Of a stretch of 64,000 bases of DNA, positions 49,151-61,060 are shown piece by piece. Position 1 is the first letter of the stretch. Each line of letters begins with the position of its first letter. The stretch comes from Diphasiastrum complanatum (lineage: Eukaryota; Streptophyta; Lycopodiopsida; Lycopodiales; Lycopodiaceae). The stretch is from contig CM055112.1 in assembly GCA_029204225.1 (NCBI GenBank), forward strand, positions 21,704,578-21,768,577. Reading direction: 5' to 3'. The position numbers and the translations under genes were made by a program. The notes beneath the pieces were generated by a model. It ran no database searches. It saw only the letters and a program-made list of their open reading frames with translations, and was not told where the DNA came from.

Positions 49151-49587
49151 CTCTACATGTAGAGCAAAAAAGTGCAAATGTATACATGCGCTCTTTTTGC
49201 TCAGCCCAATAGCAATGCAAAAAGGCTAAAGCAAAAGAAAATCACGTAACTAATGTGATTCCTTCCTAAACTTTATAAATATGCATGTGTTGAGCCCTGT
49301 CTCACGTTCTATTGTGAACGCAGTAGAGCAATAGAATGTGATTCCTTCATAAACTTTATAAATATGCATCTGTTGAGCCCTGTCTCACGTTCAACTCTAC
49401 ATGTAGAGCAGAAAAGTGCAGTTGTATACATGCGCTCTTTTTGCTCAGCCCAATAGCAATGTAAAAAGGCTAAAGCAAAGCTTTAAAAGGCAAAAAAATT
49501 AACGTTACGAATGTGATTCCTTCATAAACTTTATAAATATGCATGTGTTGAGCCCTGTCTCACGTTGTATTGTGAACGCAGTAGAGT
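49151..49587. repeat. Tandem block A-B-B-A-B with TATA boxes
   Basis: Block A (49151-49235 and 49395-49480) starts with the perfect 14-base palindrome CTCTACATGTAGAG and has TTTTTGCTCAGCCCAATAG. Block B (49252-49334, 49335-49391 and 49510-49587) has CTTTATAAATATGCATGTG, then GAGCCCTGTCTCACGTT. Block B's TATAAATA and the identical downstream text look like a repeated core promoter or a repeated short transcript unit. No coding frame is seen. Confidence 0.75.
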
Positions 49588-49895
49588 AGCTTTACTGAAG
49601 GCACGCCTTGAAAGTTAATGCGCTTTCTTTGCATAGTAGATGAAAGGTATTTGCAAAAGAGACCGGAGAAGGATCCAGCCTCTAATCTCAAAAGACAAGG
49701 TTCGGTAGTAGAAAGATTTGTAACAAAGCTCTAAAAAAGGCAGATCATTGGTTGTTTCAAGTGGGCTTGTAATTCGCAGGTCTGATATCTATTCTTTGTT
49801 CACTAATGCTCCTTCTTTTGTTCATTGTTTGTTTGATGTAGTAGGATAGGGTCCGGTTTTTGAAGTTGAAGTGAAATCGACGTAGTTTTGCTTCA

Positions 49896-50640
49896 GGAAG
49901 TTGCTTTAGGAAGATGGAGGTCGCTTCATAATAGAGTTGTAGTAGATCTTCTAAAATGTGTTTCTAACTACATTCTAGCTACGTTTGTTTATTCTCGTAG
50001 CACTGTCTTGCAGCTTGTGTCGGGCTTGAGATAGCAAGTATCTTTGGTCTTTTGATAGCTTTGTCTTCTAGGTGGTCCCACCTTCTGAAAAATCATTGTT
50101 GTGGAAAATGATGCATGTTGGATGCAAATATTGTTGCCTTGAAAATTGACCCTTTGATAGCTTGCTTGGCCCATGAATCATGGTGGCATAAAGCGTTGAT
50201 GGATTGTGGTTTGCTGGTGTTTGATTCCACGAATAAACATCATGGAAGCATTGATGGTCTTCATCGTTAAGAGATTCTTATTTCAGATCAATAGCGATTC
50301 AAGAGTTGATGATTCACTTCTCCATTTCTGTTGTACAATGATCCTTCTATGAGGAGCATGCAAGGACAAACTGTTACAAAGCAGATGTGAGACACAGCTT
50401 GCCTAATGCAATTGCATGCAGGACTTGTTGTGTAAAGGCTTGCATGACGTAAACGAAGGTCACTTCAATGTTCATAAAAGAGCTGTCGTAGACCTTCTGA
50501 AATGCGCTTTGTTTATGCCTTATCACAGTCTTGCAGCCTGTGGTTTGAGGTAGCAAGTGTCTTTGCTTGTGATAGCTTTGTCTTCTAGATGACAATTGTG
50601 GTCCACCTTCTGAAAAATCATTGTTGTGGTAACGATGCAT
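49896..50640. repeat. Direct duplication of about 210 bp
   Basis: 49896-50115 and 50447-50640 share a series of phrases: GTCGTAGACCTTCT-like, CAGTCTTGCAGC, GATAGCTTTGTCTTCTAG, and CACCTTCTGAAAAATCATTG. Spacers differ. The short minus-strand frames here are shared by both copies but show no domain. The rest, to 51455, has no gene; the part nearest 51455 is probably the promoter of the subtilase. Confidence 0.7.
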
Positions 50641-51455
50641 TCTCCCCTACTGCACTTAACTCTTTTTGGCTAGTTTCAAATAGCTAAAGCCTTATCTTCT
50701 CCCCTGCTGCACTTAGTTTTGTGCCGCTCTGATGAAGGTGTAGTTTCTTAAGGATATATCAGTATATGGTGCGTACTGAAGCTAAAACTGCTTTCTCTTG
50801 GCTACCTATACTTCCAATGGGAAAGGACATCAAACATCTGATTGTAGGAAACATACAATTGATCTACTAAAAGAAAGGAGAAGATACTGATGAAGAAGAA
50901 TCTGAAAACAAATAATCTGCATAAGGTGCTAAGAGCGGTGATCCGTATAACTTATGTATCAATATAAGCTTGAAAACAAGAACGCTATGTCAACAAACAC
51001 TACTATTCTATCAAGTTTTGGGTGATTGGAACATGTGTTCAGTGACAATTTGAAATAAATCAATAACTTGGACATGAGCTACATGAAGTCTTATCACACA
51101 CATACCATACCAAAGGAATTTCAATGTTATAAAGATCACTACAATGGACTTACAGGTCGATAGAAGTCAAAATATGCTCCATGTCTTCACTCTATCATCT
51201 CATTATTTTATTAGCATTTTCTATTGTTTATCCGTTTCTGGCTTCTGCATCTCGCACGCAATTGTGTATCCCTATCTGGGTAAATGCCAATCTGTGTATT
51301 TTTCCTTGCTTCTGTTCTGAACACACGTACAGTTGCTCATTGCATGTCTTCATGAATTGACTGAAACCTCATTGAACTCTTTCCAATTTTGGTATCTGGT
51401 TATATCGCAGTACACAGTTGTTAAAGGAAATCTAAATTTGGATGCAGGTTTTTCA

Positions 51456-54400
51456 ATGGCTTGTATCAAGGAATGGGCAACCTTGATCGTAGTAGCGCTA
51501 CTCTGTAGCTGCTCCTTATGTCTGGCAGGCACCCCCGAACGCAAGGTATATTTGGCCTGAGCCAAATCAAGAGATAGAAGAAGAAAGATATTCGGTCTGG
51601 ATAAGTTGATCTCAAGTAATAGTTTGTATCCAATGTAAAGCCCATGTAACATGGTGATCGAGCTTGTTACATAGTGTAGAACACTCTATAGCTTTCAGCT
51701 GTTAACAAGGAAGATATTCCCATCATTAGTGATCCGCTTCACGACTAGATAGGACAGCGTTTTGTTCACCGTTGATCATGTTTTTCTTTATCGTTTATCG
51801 TTGAGAGTTTGTGATCTGAGGCAAGCGTCAAAAATATTAAAAACTAAATGCTTGCGAAGCACTTCTTATGTAACATTTGCATTTTTAATTCCACTCAGCT
51901 TGCCTTTAGTCACACCTCTGCTGAAAAGTGTTATTAATTCTCCAGTGAGGAAACAGAGATTTTGACTAGAAAAGGGTCGAAGCCACAAAGACCCGCTTCT
52001 TTAGCTGATAGAAAATTGACTATCTTATGAAGTAAGTTAAGATAGCAAGCTCAAAAGTCCAACTAAAAATCTCCACCGCTGGCTGCAGGTTTACATTGTT
52101 TACATGGGAAACCCAGATTCCAGTCCAGAGCGGATGACTCTTACGCACAAAAAGATGCTAACAAAAGCTCTCAAGAGGTATCTAGAAGTTATGAATTTGT
52201 CTTAATGGATCTTGAAAGTCATGAGTCATTACTCACAGTGACTTTCTGTACTTGCAGCACAACGGCAGCTTCAAGAGCCATGGTGTATAGCTACACAGCT
52301 AGTTTAAAGGGTTTTGCTGCGATACTGTCTGTCGAGGAAGCAGCTTCTATCTCCAGTACTGAACAATTTTTACATTCACGATTTTTCTATACCTTTCTTG
52401 ATCCTGGGCAATAAAAAATGTAGTCTTTTTCCGAGTTCTAAAGAGCTTTCTGATTTTCAGGAATGTCGGGGGTGATCTCCGTGTTTCCCAGCTTACTGAA
52501 AAAGCTGCATACAACAAGGTCTTGGGATTTTCTGGGGATAAATGTAAATGATTCACGCTCAGTTCCCACTTCTGGAAGCGATGTCATTATAGGAGTGCTT
52601 GATACTGGTATTTACAAGCAGCAAAATTCATTATCGTACCTTGATAGGCTGTTTAATATATCTTGCGCATCAGCTAATTGTAGACAACATAGACTAACGA
52701 TTATATTTCATTAGCAAAAGAGTGTGGCCAAAAGTTAGATTTGAGTCACCCGAATCTCGGAGCTTTTATATGAGTATAGGAGCGTGAATCCCATAGCTTC
52801 AGTTGACTAACGGTTCTCTTTTGTGAGTATAGGAGTGTGGCCTGAATCTCAGAGCTTCAGCGATAAGAATGTGCCGGATCCGATTCCGTCAAAGTGGAAG
52901 GGAGAATGTGTATCTGGTGATGAGTTCAATTCCTCCAACTGTAACAGGTGACATTTTATAATCTCCCGTCTCTTTTGTCGAAAAGTTGGTTCACGCAAAG
53001 GTTGCAAATTAGGCTGAAAATTGTGCTCCATTGTTTGCGGCATTGATGTGTATGTTGAGTGGACAGAAAGCTGATTGGCGCCAGAATGTACCTGAAGGCC
53101 TTTGAGTCGCAGTTTGGTCCAATTCAGGGCACTGGAGAATTTAGATCTCCAAGAGACGCTGAAGGGCATGGCTCACACACAGCTTCAACTGCTGGAGGAG
53201 ACCTGGTGGAAGATGCAAGCTTGTTTGGACTGGCGGAAGGAACAGCGAGGGGTGCAACCCCAACAGCCAGAATCGCAGTTTACAAAGTATGCTGGTTTGG
53301 ATCTTGCACAGACGCAGACATACTGGCAGCGTTCGACGAGGCTGTAACAGATGGCGTCGACCTCATATCTTTCTCCATCGGCGGTGTTCCTGTGGACTAT
53401 TTTCAGGACTCTATCTCTATCGGTTCCTTCCACGCGATTCAAAATGGAGTATTTGTTTCTTGCTCCGCAGGCAATGACGGGCCATTTCAGTACACTGCCA
53501 CTAATTTGGCACCCTGGTTAACAACTGTAGCCGCAAGCTCCATGGACAGAAAATTCATCTCTACAATTATGCTTGGAAACAATCTCACAGTGAAGGTGAA
53601 GGATCCGGAGTCACTAGTTTAATTTTTTTCAAGATACATATTCATGTAGACTTGGAGCTTGCAACTACATACCTGACCTTTATGTATGATGCCAAATCAA
53701 ATTGTTGCACGATCATCAGGTGGACAAAAAATTAATAACATATATGGTGGTTTTTTGTCTAGGGAACTGCACTGAACACTCTACCTTTGAGCAATCCGTG
53801 GTATCCGTTGGTTGCTGGAAATGATGTTAGCGACCAATCATCACCTCTTCAAGAATATGCCAAGTACAGAAACTTCATAATACTTCACCGTAGATTATTT
53901 TGTTCTTCTATTGTAATCAAGCATTGGCTATTTCACCAATTTTATACTGCATCCCATGCTTGCAGATATTGCTTAAATGGTACTCTTGACGTAGACAAAG
54001 TTCGAGGGAAAATTGTTTTATGCTACGGTGGTTTTCGAGGATCGATTCTTTATGTTTTAGAAGCTGGTGGCGCAGGTGTCATAGTTGTATCTGAGTTTGC
54101 ATATTTTGTCGGTTATGTCTATTCTCTTCCTGCCAGTGCCGTTGAGAGCTCGGATGCCGAACAGATAGTCGCTTATATCAACTCGACGAGGTCACTATCT
54201 TCATGTCTTTGCCATTGTCAAGGTTTAATCCTTGTAGGCTTATTGCGAAGAACGATTTTGTTTTTTTGTTTTGATGATCCTCACTCAGGAAGTTTTCTTT
54301 CTTATGAGCTTTAACAGTTCTCCCATCGCAAATATTATGCCAAGTATCACAGTTGTGAATGATGGCTTTGCTTCCACAACTGCAATGTTTTCATCTAGAG

Positions 54401-55368
54401 GTCCAAACTACATCACTCCGGATATTCTCAAGGTTGGCATCATCTCACTGCAAGCTCTATCCCGGTACACTACTTGCTTTTACTTCGATAGAAATAAATT
54501 CCTCTTCTTACATATGTGTTTCACAGCCTGATATCACAGCTCCTGGAGTGGATATTCTAGCAGCTTGGTCTCCCGCAATGTCCATCTCAGAAAATAGTTG
54601 GGACAACCGAACTTCTTCTTATAACATCATCTCAGGAACGTCCATGTCCTGCCCGCATGTGACAGGCGCTGCTGCTTTTGTGAAATATTTTCATCCTGAC
54701 TGGAGTCCAGCTGCCATCAAGTCAGCACTCATGACAACAGGTACTTTCATGAAGCTCCTCAATTCTATGGCTATTATTACACTAATCCCTAGATATCAAT
54801 TTCTTCTTCTTGTTGTGCAGCAACTCCTCTTCAAGGAGAAAACAACACCAACACAGATGGTCCACTAAACTATGGATCTGGAGAAATATCTCCTCTCAAA
54901 GCAACTGATCCAGGCCTTGTATATGACATAGATGCCACAGATTACACCCTTTTTCTCTGCAGCATCAGCTACACATCAGAGCAGATCCAGCTTGTTTCCG
55001 GTGTCAATAACTTTTCTTGCCCACAGGAAAACCCTCCGTCTGTGCATGATCTCAACTACCCCTCCATCGCCATAGCCAATGTCAATGGATCTCTGAATAC
55101 AACCATCTCCCGAACGTTCACCAACGTGGGATCATCACCATCAACTTACACAGTGCAGATCCAAGCTCCTGACAATGTGAATGTGGCAGTATTTCCATCC
55201 TCTCTCCAATTTGACAATGTTAACGATCGCAAGTCTTTCAGTGCTAATTTTCAGGCTAGTAGTTTGGCATCAGGGGAGTATGTCTCTGGATCACTGACTT
55301 GGACTGATGGAGTACACGTTGTTCGAACACCCATCATCATCTGGGCATATTCTTCCACATCAGATTAA
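51456..55368 (+). CDS. Subtilisin-like serine protease (plant subtilase, S8 family)
   Basis: Eleven exons: 51456-51545, 52089-52177, 52258-52355, 52461-52607, 52833-52947, 53067-53595, 53763-53863, 53966-54190, 54318-54432, 54527-54740 and 54821-55368. All introns are GT-AG with matching phases, giving 756 residues. A signal peptide (about 1-24) is followed by the I9 propeptide (VYIVYMG to TTRSWDFLG). Catalytic residues are Asp140 (VLDTG), His214 (GHGSHT), Asn316 (SAGNDGP) and Ser542 (SGTSMSCPH). A PA domain lies in exons 7-8, and the C-terminus is the Fn3-like domain ([17 protein letters not shown]). The start was set at the ATG opening the signal peptide. The product is probably a secreted, cell-wall endopeptidase of the cucumisin/SBT type. 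All motifs are intact, so it is likely functional; the substrate is unknown. Confidence 0.93.
52608..52832 (+). other. Subtilase intron 4 with decoy exon starts
   Basis: Before the true acceptor (AG at 52831-52832, then GAGTGTGGCCTGAATC) the intron holds two imperfect copies of the exon start: one at about 52720-52770 (GAGTGTGGCC and CCGAATCTCGGAGCTT) and one at about 52771-52804 (GAGTATAGGAGCGTGAATCC). The second has its own AG at 52778-52779; using it would meet TGA two codons later. Confidence 0.75.
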
Positions 55369-57640
55369 TCTACTACCCTCATCCTTCATATTCTTTTTCT
55401 CCACTTCCAGTCACCCAATCTTCCTCTTTTCTGTTGCTCCTCTCATAATACTTTCATTCCTTAGCAAATATAGAGTTATTGTTTGATTGTTGTGGTAAAT
55501 TGTTGCCACAGCCTGGTCTTGCCATGTTAATCATGTTTTTCCTTTTTTGGGTACCTTAGAGAAAGTTTTTGTGACAAAATATGCTCATTATGAGAATTGT
55601 TTGCCCTTACAATGGGTCTTAGATGTTTGAGAAATGTTCAGAAAACACTTTTCTCATGTTCAAGTGTTGTTTGATTGTCTCTTTCAAATCATACCTCATA
55701 CTTAAAGTCTTGGATTTGACAAGTTGTAATGGCCTGACATTTAAAGGACAAGAGGCCATGTAGTCATGGCTATGGTTATGAAAATCTTGTAATAGAAGTA
55801 GGCTTGTTGTGAGAACTAGTTGTTCTAAACAAAAATTGATAATTTGATGCATATCACAACTTACTTTAAGTTCTATTGCTAATTATGATTTTTCTTGATT
55901 ATGTTGTACATTTGATACATTTAAAAGATGGACATCTCTATATATAAGTTCTAGAAGTCATGGTGTACTTCTATGTGTGACATTTTTTTTATACTATTAA
56001 TCCCAACATTGGAAGTATGTGGTACATGAAAAAATCCTGAGTTTTTTGTTGGATGATCCCTAAATTAATGGCCATTTAATTTGTCATGGTTCTTCCTATT
56101 ATGTTATAAATTTGCTACATCTAACAGAGAAACATTATATATAAGCAGAAAATGTCAGGATATTTTATGATTCAAACATTTGTTCATGAAAATCTTTCTA
56201 ATTGAATGGCACCGGGTATTTTTGAAGACTTTGCAACTTTTTGACTTAAAGCTGTGACCATTTGTATTCATATTGGCAAGCTTAAGGCATGACGTCATGA
56301 ATTTTAGTCGATTATCTTGAATTGCAATAGCCTCTTGTTACCTCATGCTTATGGTTGTGAGAGTTTCTATGATATAGGTATGCTTGTCATGATAAATGGT
56401 TGAGAGATGGGAAAGCTACACGAAGTTAAGAAGACCACTACCACAAAAAAATCCCTACAAGAGGCTTGACCTAGCAACAAGATCACAACAAGTTGATTAT
56501 TGGATTCATACACAGTTACAAGAAAGTAGAACAAGAGTGCAACCAAGGCTTTGAAGCCCAACTATTAAAAAAATCTAAGAATCTACAAATTATAGGTTGA
56601 AGTTGGATTGATTTGAGTCTGCAGTTAGCTAGCTATAGCATCTCCCTACCAAGGAGGGTAGAGAGAGAAGAGACTTATGAAAAGAAATGGTTATCTCCCA
56701 AAAAGTGGATTTGTGATTATGACAATATACAAAACAATTTATGATTGTTGTGTAAATGGACCAATAAAGTTGAAAAAATGAGAGTAATACTGATAACTTT
56801 GGATTGTGAGGAACATAAGCCATGATCAAGGGTGAGTTACAAAAGTGTAGCTTAAGAATGTTGATCCAATCAAAAAACAAAAACTATTGATGCTAAGAAA
56901 TGTGGAAATAGAATCACGTCAACAATCTCTGCAAGCAACCTAAAAGTTAAAGACATCAAGAGCTTCTGGTTGGATGAGAATTCTCACATAGATATAAAGC
57001 TGGAAGATTTGTTGCCTAGTTAAAAGGGTTTCCTAGGTGATTCTACTTGTTTTGTGCCTAAGCCCATGTTTGTATGTATACAAGTATTTTTTTGGCCCCC
57101 CTTGTTATAGACGTTACTAAAGAGATTAGATTTTAGCTCATTGAGGGAGAGTTACATTCTTCAAGAAATGTTTTTTTTTTCAAAAAGTCCTCATTGTGGT
57201 GTAGATTTGGATGCTTGTTTACTCACTCTGGATAGTAGAGACTGTTTGGTTGAAGCCAAAATAGATCTCACATAATCACTAGAAGATATGATGGCAACCG
57301 GTGATGGTAAGAGACTTGTAGATGACATTGAAGATCAAATCACACGTGGTGAAGTGTTCTTGAGAAATAGTGTTGGTTTCTATCTTGGGAGAATTTAGGA
57401 TGAGAACTAATGGTTCATGAGCTCGAATATTTATTATCAATGATGACATTGTGACACTTGATATGGATTGCATTGTGGGATGATGTGGCACTCATAAAAA
57501 ATGCTACTTGTGGATGGACTTGAGCCATTGGATGAATGTGACTTAGGATCATGATTAAAGACAAGAATTTGGACATTGCAAATGCAAGAGGGGCAAAGTG
57601 CTGGAACTTTGTGAATCAATTTTTGGTATAACTTCTAAAT
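55369..57640. other. Intergenic stretch downstream of the subtilase
   Basis: No gene is seen. The first few hundred bases are probably the 3' untranslated region. The rest is AT-rich with short frames lacking domains. A poly-T lies near 57172-57180. Confidence 0.5.
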
Positions 57641-57649
57641 CACTAGATT

Positions 57650-57725
57650 CATTCACCCTATGTATCTCATCGAAGATCACATCTTTACTAATGTGGATCT
57701 TTCACATTATAGGATCAAAACACGT
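57650..57725 (-). pseudogene. Tiny copia fragment, integrase-RT linker
   Basis: The minus strand reads RVFDPIM, a stop, and KIHISKDVIFDEIH, the conserved linker that precedes copia reverse transcriptase. About 75 bases remain. Confidence 0.6.
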
Positions 57726-57769
57726 GTATGCATTTGTCTTTCATCAGATTAAAAAAAAAAAACGCACTT

Positions 57770-58000
57770 AATGGACTTTGCAAGGAGGATGATCTATCAA
57801 TGATCAAGTGTGACAACATCTCGACCCAAGATCTTGCCAATAATCCCATATTTCATGCAAGAAACAAGCACATAGAAGTGGCACACCACTTTGTGAGAGA
57901 AAAGCCTATTGGAGGAGAAATCTATTTGGAGCATGTCAACACATCCTCTTGTATTGCCGATCTACTCACCAAAATAGATTTGTATGAGATTATGCTATGA
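57770..58000 (+). pseudogene. Copia RNase H C-terminus
   Basis: Plus-strand text with IKCDNISTQDLANNPIFHAR, then NKHIEVAHHFVREK and EHVNTSSCIADLLTKIDL, the terminal RNase H blocks of copia. It joins without a gap to gypsy sequence at 58000. Confidence 0.85.
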
Positions 58001-58365
58001 TAGCAGCCCCTTTGAACAAGTTACTAAAGAAAGATGTTACATATGAATGGAGTCTAGACCGTCAAAAGTCTTTTGAAGGAATGAAATCTAAGTTGAAGAC
58101 TGCTCCGATTTTACGACCCCTCGATTGGACCAGGAAATTCCATGTTTATGTGGACGCTTCTTCCTTTGCTATTGGCAGCATTCTAAGCCAGAAAACTGAT
58201 GAAAAGAAAGATTATCCTATATATTATGCAGGCAGGCAATTATCTGCATCAGAAAAGAATTAGTCTGCTACTGAGAGAGAGACTTTGGGAATGATATACT
58301 CAATAAAAAAATTTCGACATTATTTATTAAGTTTTCCATTTACATTTCATGTAGACCATTATGCA
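58001..58365 (+). pseudogene. Ty3/gypsy RT end and RNase H
   Basis: The RT thumb/RNase H segment PLNKLLKKDVTYEWSLD, FHVYVDASSFAIGSILSQ, PIYYAGRQLSASEKN and FRHYLLSFPFTFHVDH carries the RNase H acidic residues (D of VDAS, E of ATERE, D of VDH). A TAG replaces the usual Tyr codon before SATERE (about 58261). After VDH the gypsy text stops. Confidence 0.88.
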
Positions 58366-58690
58366 ATCCAAAAGGGCAGAAATGTTGCAGCCATAGAATT
58401 AAATGAGAGTTTATCAAGTTTTGTTAAGATGAGACTAGCTGGTATTCCAATTTTGCCTGATGAATTTCAAGAGATTGGTAAATTAGGCCCCTCTGAAGAC
58501 AGTATTGCTCCATTTGTTAAGGAGCCTCAACCACCTGCTAGTGGTGCAGTGGATGATGAAGGAGAACTAGCTGAGGTGGTTGAGCAAAGATACAATGCGA
58601 TAGAAAAAATTGCACATTTTTTCTACAACTACAGTCTGACATTGGATGGTCAAACAAGGATATAGAAATATCAACAACGAGTTTTTTAGC
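58366..58690 (+). other. Coding-like text of unknown origin
   Basis: Continues the open frame after the gypsy fragment with SSFVKMRLAGIPILPDEFQE and EDSIAPFVKEPQPPASGAV, then a short run to 58665. It matches no part of copia or gypsy that I recognise. It may be the body of a third element or a host fragment. Confidence 0.3.
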
Positions 58691-58698
58691 AGACTATT

Positions 58699-59570
58699 AT
58701 GGAGCATCTTCACTCTTATTCTTTCGGTCAACTTATCAAAGATTCACCTTCTCATGCAGTTCGAGCTCGTCTTCTATCTTGTGCTGGTCCAGGTGCAAAG
58801 GCTTGGTTGGTTGCACGTCCAGTTCTTCCACTATTGAGACTCAATAATGACTTGTTTATAACTGCCCTTCAAACCAGATTGGGACTTCCACATCCAATGT
58901 TAATTGGTATCTCTAAGTGTTCATGTGGGCATGTATTGGATTCCTTGGGTACTCATCTTATGCGTTGTCCATCAGGTGGAGAACGTATTGTTTCACATGA
59001 TTTCATTCGTGATGCCCTGGCTGCTATTGCTCATGATAGTGGCTTTCATGTTGTTCGAGAATAGACACACATTTCACCAGGGCCTTCATCGCAATCTACC
59101 CGACGACGAGTTGACCTTGCTTTCTCGCGTGATGGAATTCGTACTCTAGGAGATGTTGTAATTGATGATCCCTCTCGTCAGGACCTTCTTCGTCGTTCTT
59201 CCACCACGCAAGGGGCCGCTGCATCTCAAGCAGCCCAAGAAAAAGAAAGAGATTATAATGATCGTGCACTCGGTGAAGATTTCATCCCCTTTGCCTTGGA
59301 AACTTATGGTTGTCTTCACAAGAATTCAATGATTTTTTATTTTTAGATGCGGAGCTTATGGTGAAACGCCAAGGACAAAGCATTACTTTACCTTCTGTCA
59401 TTATTTCTTTCTACCGCCAGCGTATTTCTATAGCATTACAATGTTCACAGGCGATTTCAATTCTTCGACGAGCTCAGTTTGTAGGAGCGGCTGCTTCAAA
59501 GCTTCCTGCATTACCTATTACTAGATCTATTTTAGTTAGTGATTTACATCAGGCAGTTGGTTTTGAGTAA
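58699..59570 (+). pseudogene. C-terminal part of a LINE-like ORF with CCHC knuckle
   Basis: Text in normal order: HAVRARLLSCAGPGAKAWLV, a CX1C...HX4C-type knuckle CSCGHVLDSLGTHLMRC, GGERIVSHDFIRDALAAIAH, RRVDLAFSRDGIRTLGDVVI and FYRQRISIALQCSQAISILR. This matches the C-terminal region of a plant and algal reverse-transcriptase protein family that I recognise but cannot name with certainty. The RVDL...DVVI spacing recalls a PD-(D/E)XK endonuclease. A nonsense TAG at 59062-59064, where CAG would be expected after VVRE, and a frameshift near 59318 make it inactive. Confidence 0.6.
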
Positions 59571-59625
59571 TTAGTTTAATATTTAATTTCTGACTTAAAT
59601 TGGGCAGTTGGTTTTAAGTAATTAG
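59547..59625. repeat. Short tandem duplication at the end of the LINE-like relic
   Basis: GGCAGTTGGTTTTGAGTAA, followed by TTAGTTT, is repeated once about 52 bases later with one change. This sits at the position of a 3' tail. Confidence 0.7.
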
Positions 59626-59699
59626 TTTTCTATTCTGGAACTATGTGGTATGTGTGCTTGAGTATATTTCTTGTTTATCTCATGCTCTTTGCAAAAATC

Positions 59700-59955
59700 T
59701 CCAAATTCACTTCTTTTGTACTCACCCCCCTATCTAACCTTAGAACTTTGATATGTGCTTCAATCTAGTTTTATACCAAGGCTTTGAATTCCTTGAAGAA
59801 AGCCAATCATCAGATTTTTTATTCAAGAAGTAGATCCATGTACTCCTAGAGCAATCATCTATGAAAGTCTTAAAATAATAGGCTCCACCCAACGACATGG
59901 TCTTCATTGGGTTGCACAAGTCACTATGAATGAATTCAACTACCTTCATAGAAAG
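59700..59955 (-). pseudogene. Copia integrase fragment
   Basis: The minus strand reads VVEFIHSDLCNPMKTMSLGG and YYFKTFIDDCSRSTWIYFLN, the start of the integrase core with its first catalytic Asp residues. It lies beyond the RNase H end of element D, so it belongs to another element. Confidence 0.8.
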
Positions 59956-60276
59956 AGAACTTCAAGATACTTTCTCCATGATGGTATAGCTATTTATAAT
60001 AGCCATAGTACCATTTGGCCACATGCCCTAAACTAGCCCTAAAATAGCAACTTTTGTGTATTTCACCAGAAACCAAGCTTTTAGTGATGCAATGTATCTA
60101 TATTAGCCAATTACAATGGGTCCAAATCCGACCTCATCCATAAATCTACTTGCCAAAAATAGAAAAGACACTATTTAAGCCTTTATTGACATAAAAAAAT
60201 TTATCTCTAAGTTGAAATTTCATATTGGCCTCAAAATTGCCAAAATAACTCAGCTAAACTAGTTGAGTTTTTCACA
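59956..60276 (-). repeat. Truncated 3' LTR of copia element D
   Basis: On the minus strand it starts TGTGAAAAACTCAACTAG after the purine tract GAAGAGGGAG. Only about 320 bases remain before the foreign integrase fragment. The TGTGAAA start resembles the putative LTR of relic M. Confidence 0.5.
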
Positions 60277-60290
60277 CTCCCTCTTCAACT

Positions 60291-61060
60291 AGTTTTGGCA
60301 TAGATTTTGATAGTACTCCTATAGATGTTCTATGCTTCATAAACAAGTCCTTTCCCAATGCTTTGGTGAAGATATCAGCCAGACTCCCTTGAAAAGACGT
60401 GTTGAAGCTGCACTTCCTTTGCCATGACTTGTTCTCTCACAAAATGATAAGCCACTTCAATATGCTTGCTCCTTGCATGAAAAACGGGATTTCTTGTCAA
60501 ACTTTAGGCTGAAAGGTTATCACAAAAGAAGATTTGACTCTTTTGAAAATCCAGCAAGTTAAGACTCATTACCATCCTTTTGATCCAAAGCATGTCCTTT
60601 GTGCATGAAATTAGGGCTTTGTACTCGGCCTCACTAGATGATAATGAGATTGTTGCTTATTTCTTCGACATCCATGAGATAGCTTATCACCTATGAAAAT
60701 TGCATGTGCACTTATGGATTTCCTGTACATTTGATCTCCAACAAAGTCCAAATCTGAAAATTCATACAAGTTAGGTGATGATCCTCTATAAACAATGCCA
60801 AAATCTATAGAACCCAAGATGTACCTCAATAATCTCTTTCCTAGCTTCTAATGCTCCATGCTGGGATCATACATAAATTTACTTAATCTACCAACACAAT
60901 AGCTTAGATAAGGTCTTGTGATGGTTAGATATACATGAGCAAACCAAGTAGATTCCTATAGAGAATAATGTCCTTGAAGGATCTTTCATTACCTCTTATA
61001 GTGAGCCTTACATTTGACTCCATTGGTGTATCAATAGATTTAGCATATACCATATGAAAT
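60291..61060 (-). pseudogene. Copia element D: RT end and RNase H
   Basis: From high to low: RYILGSIDFGIVYRGSS near 60829, LYEFSDLDFVGD, and the terminal NPVFHARSKHIEVAYHFVRE block (60510-60430) followed by LADIFTKA-like text near 60370, just before the purine tract. Frames change several times, so the enzyme is inactive. Confidence 0.85.

Noticed and set aside
51333..51455. Upstream in-frame ATG for the subtilase
   Set aside because: It would place about 41 residues before a perfect signal peptide; the ATG at 51456 gives the expected N-terminus.
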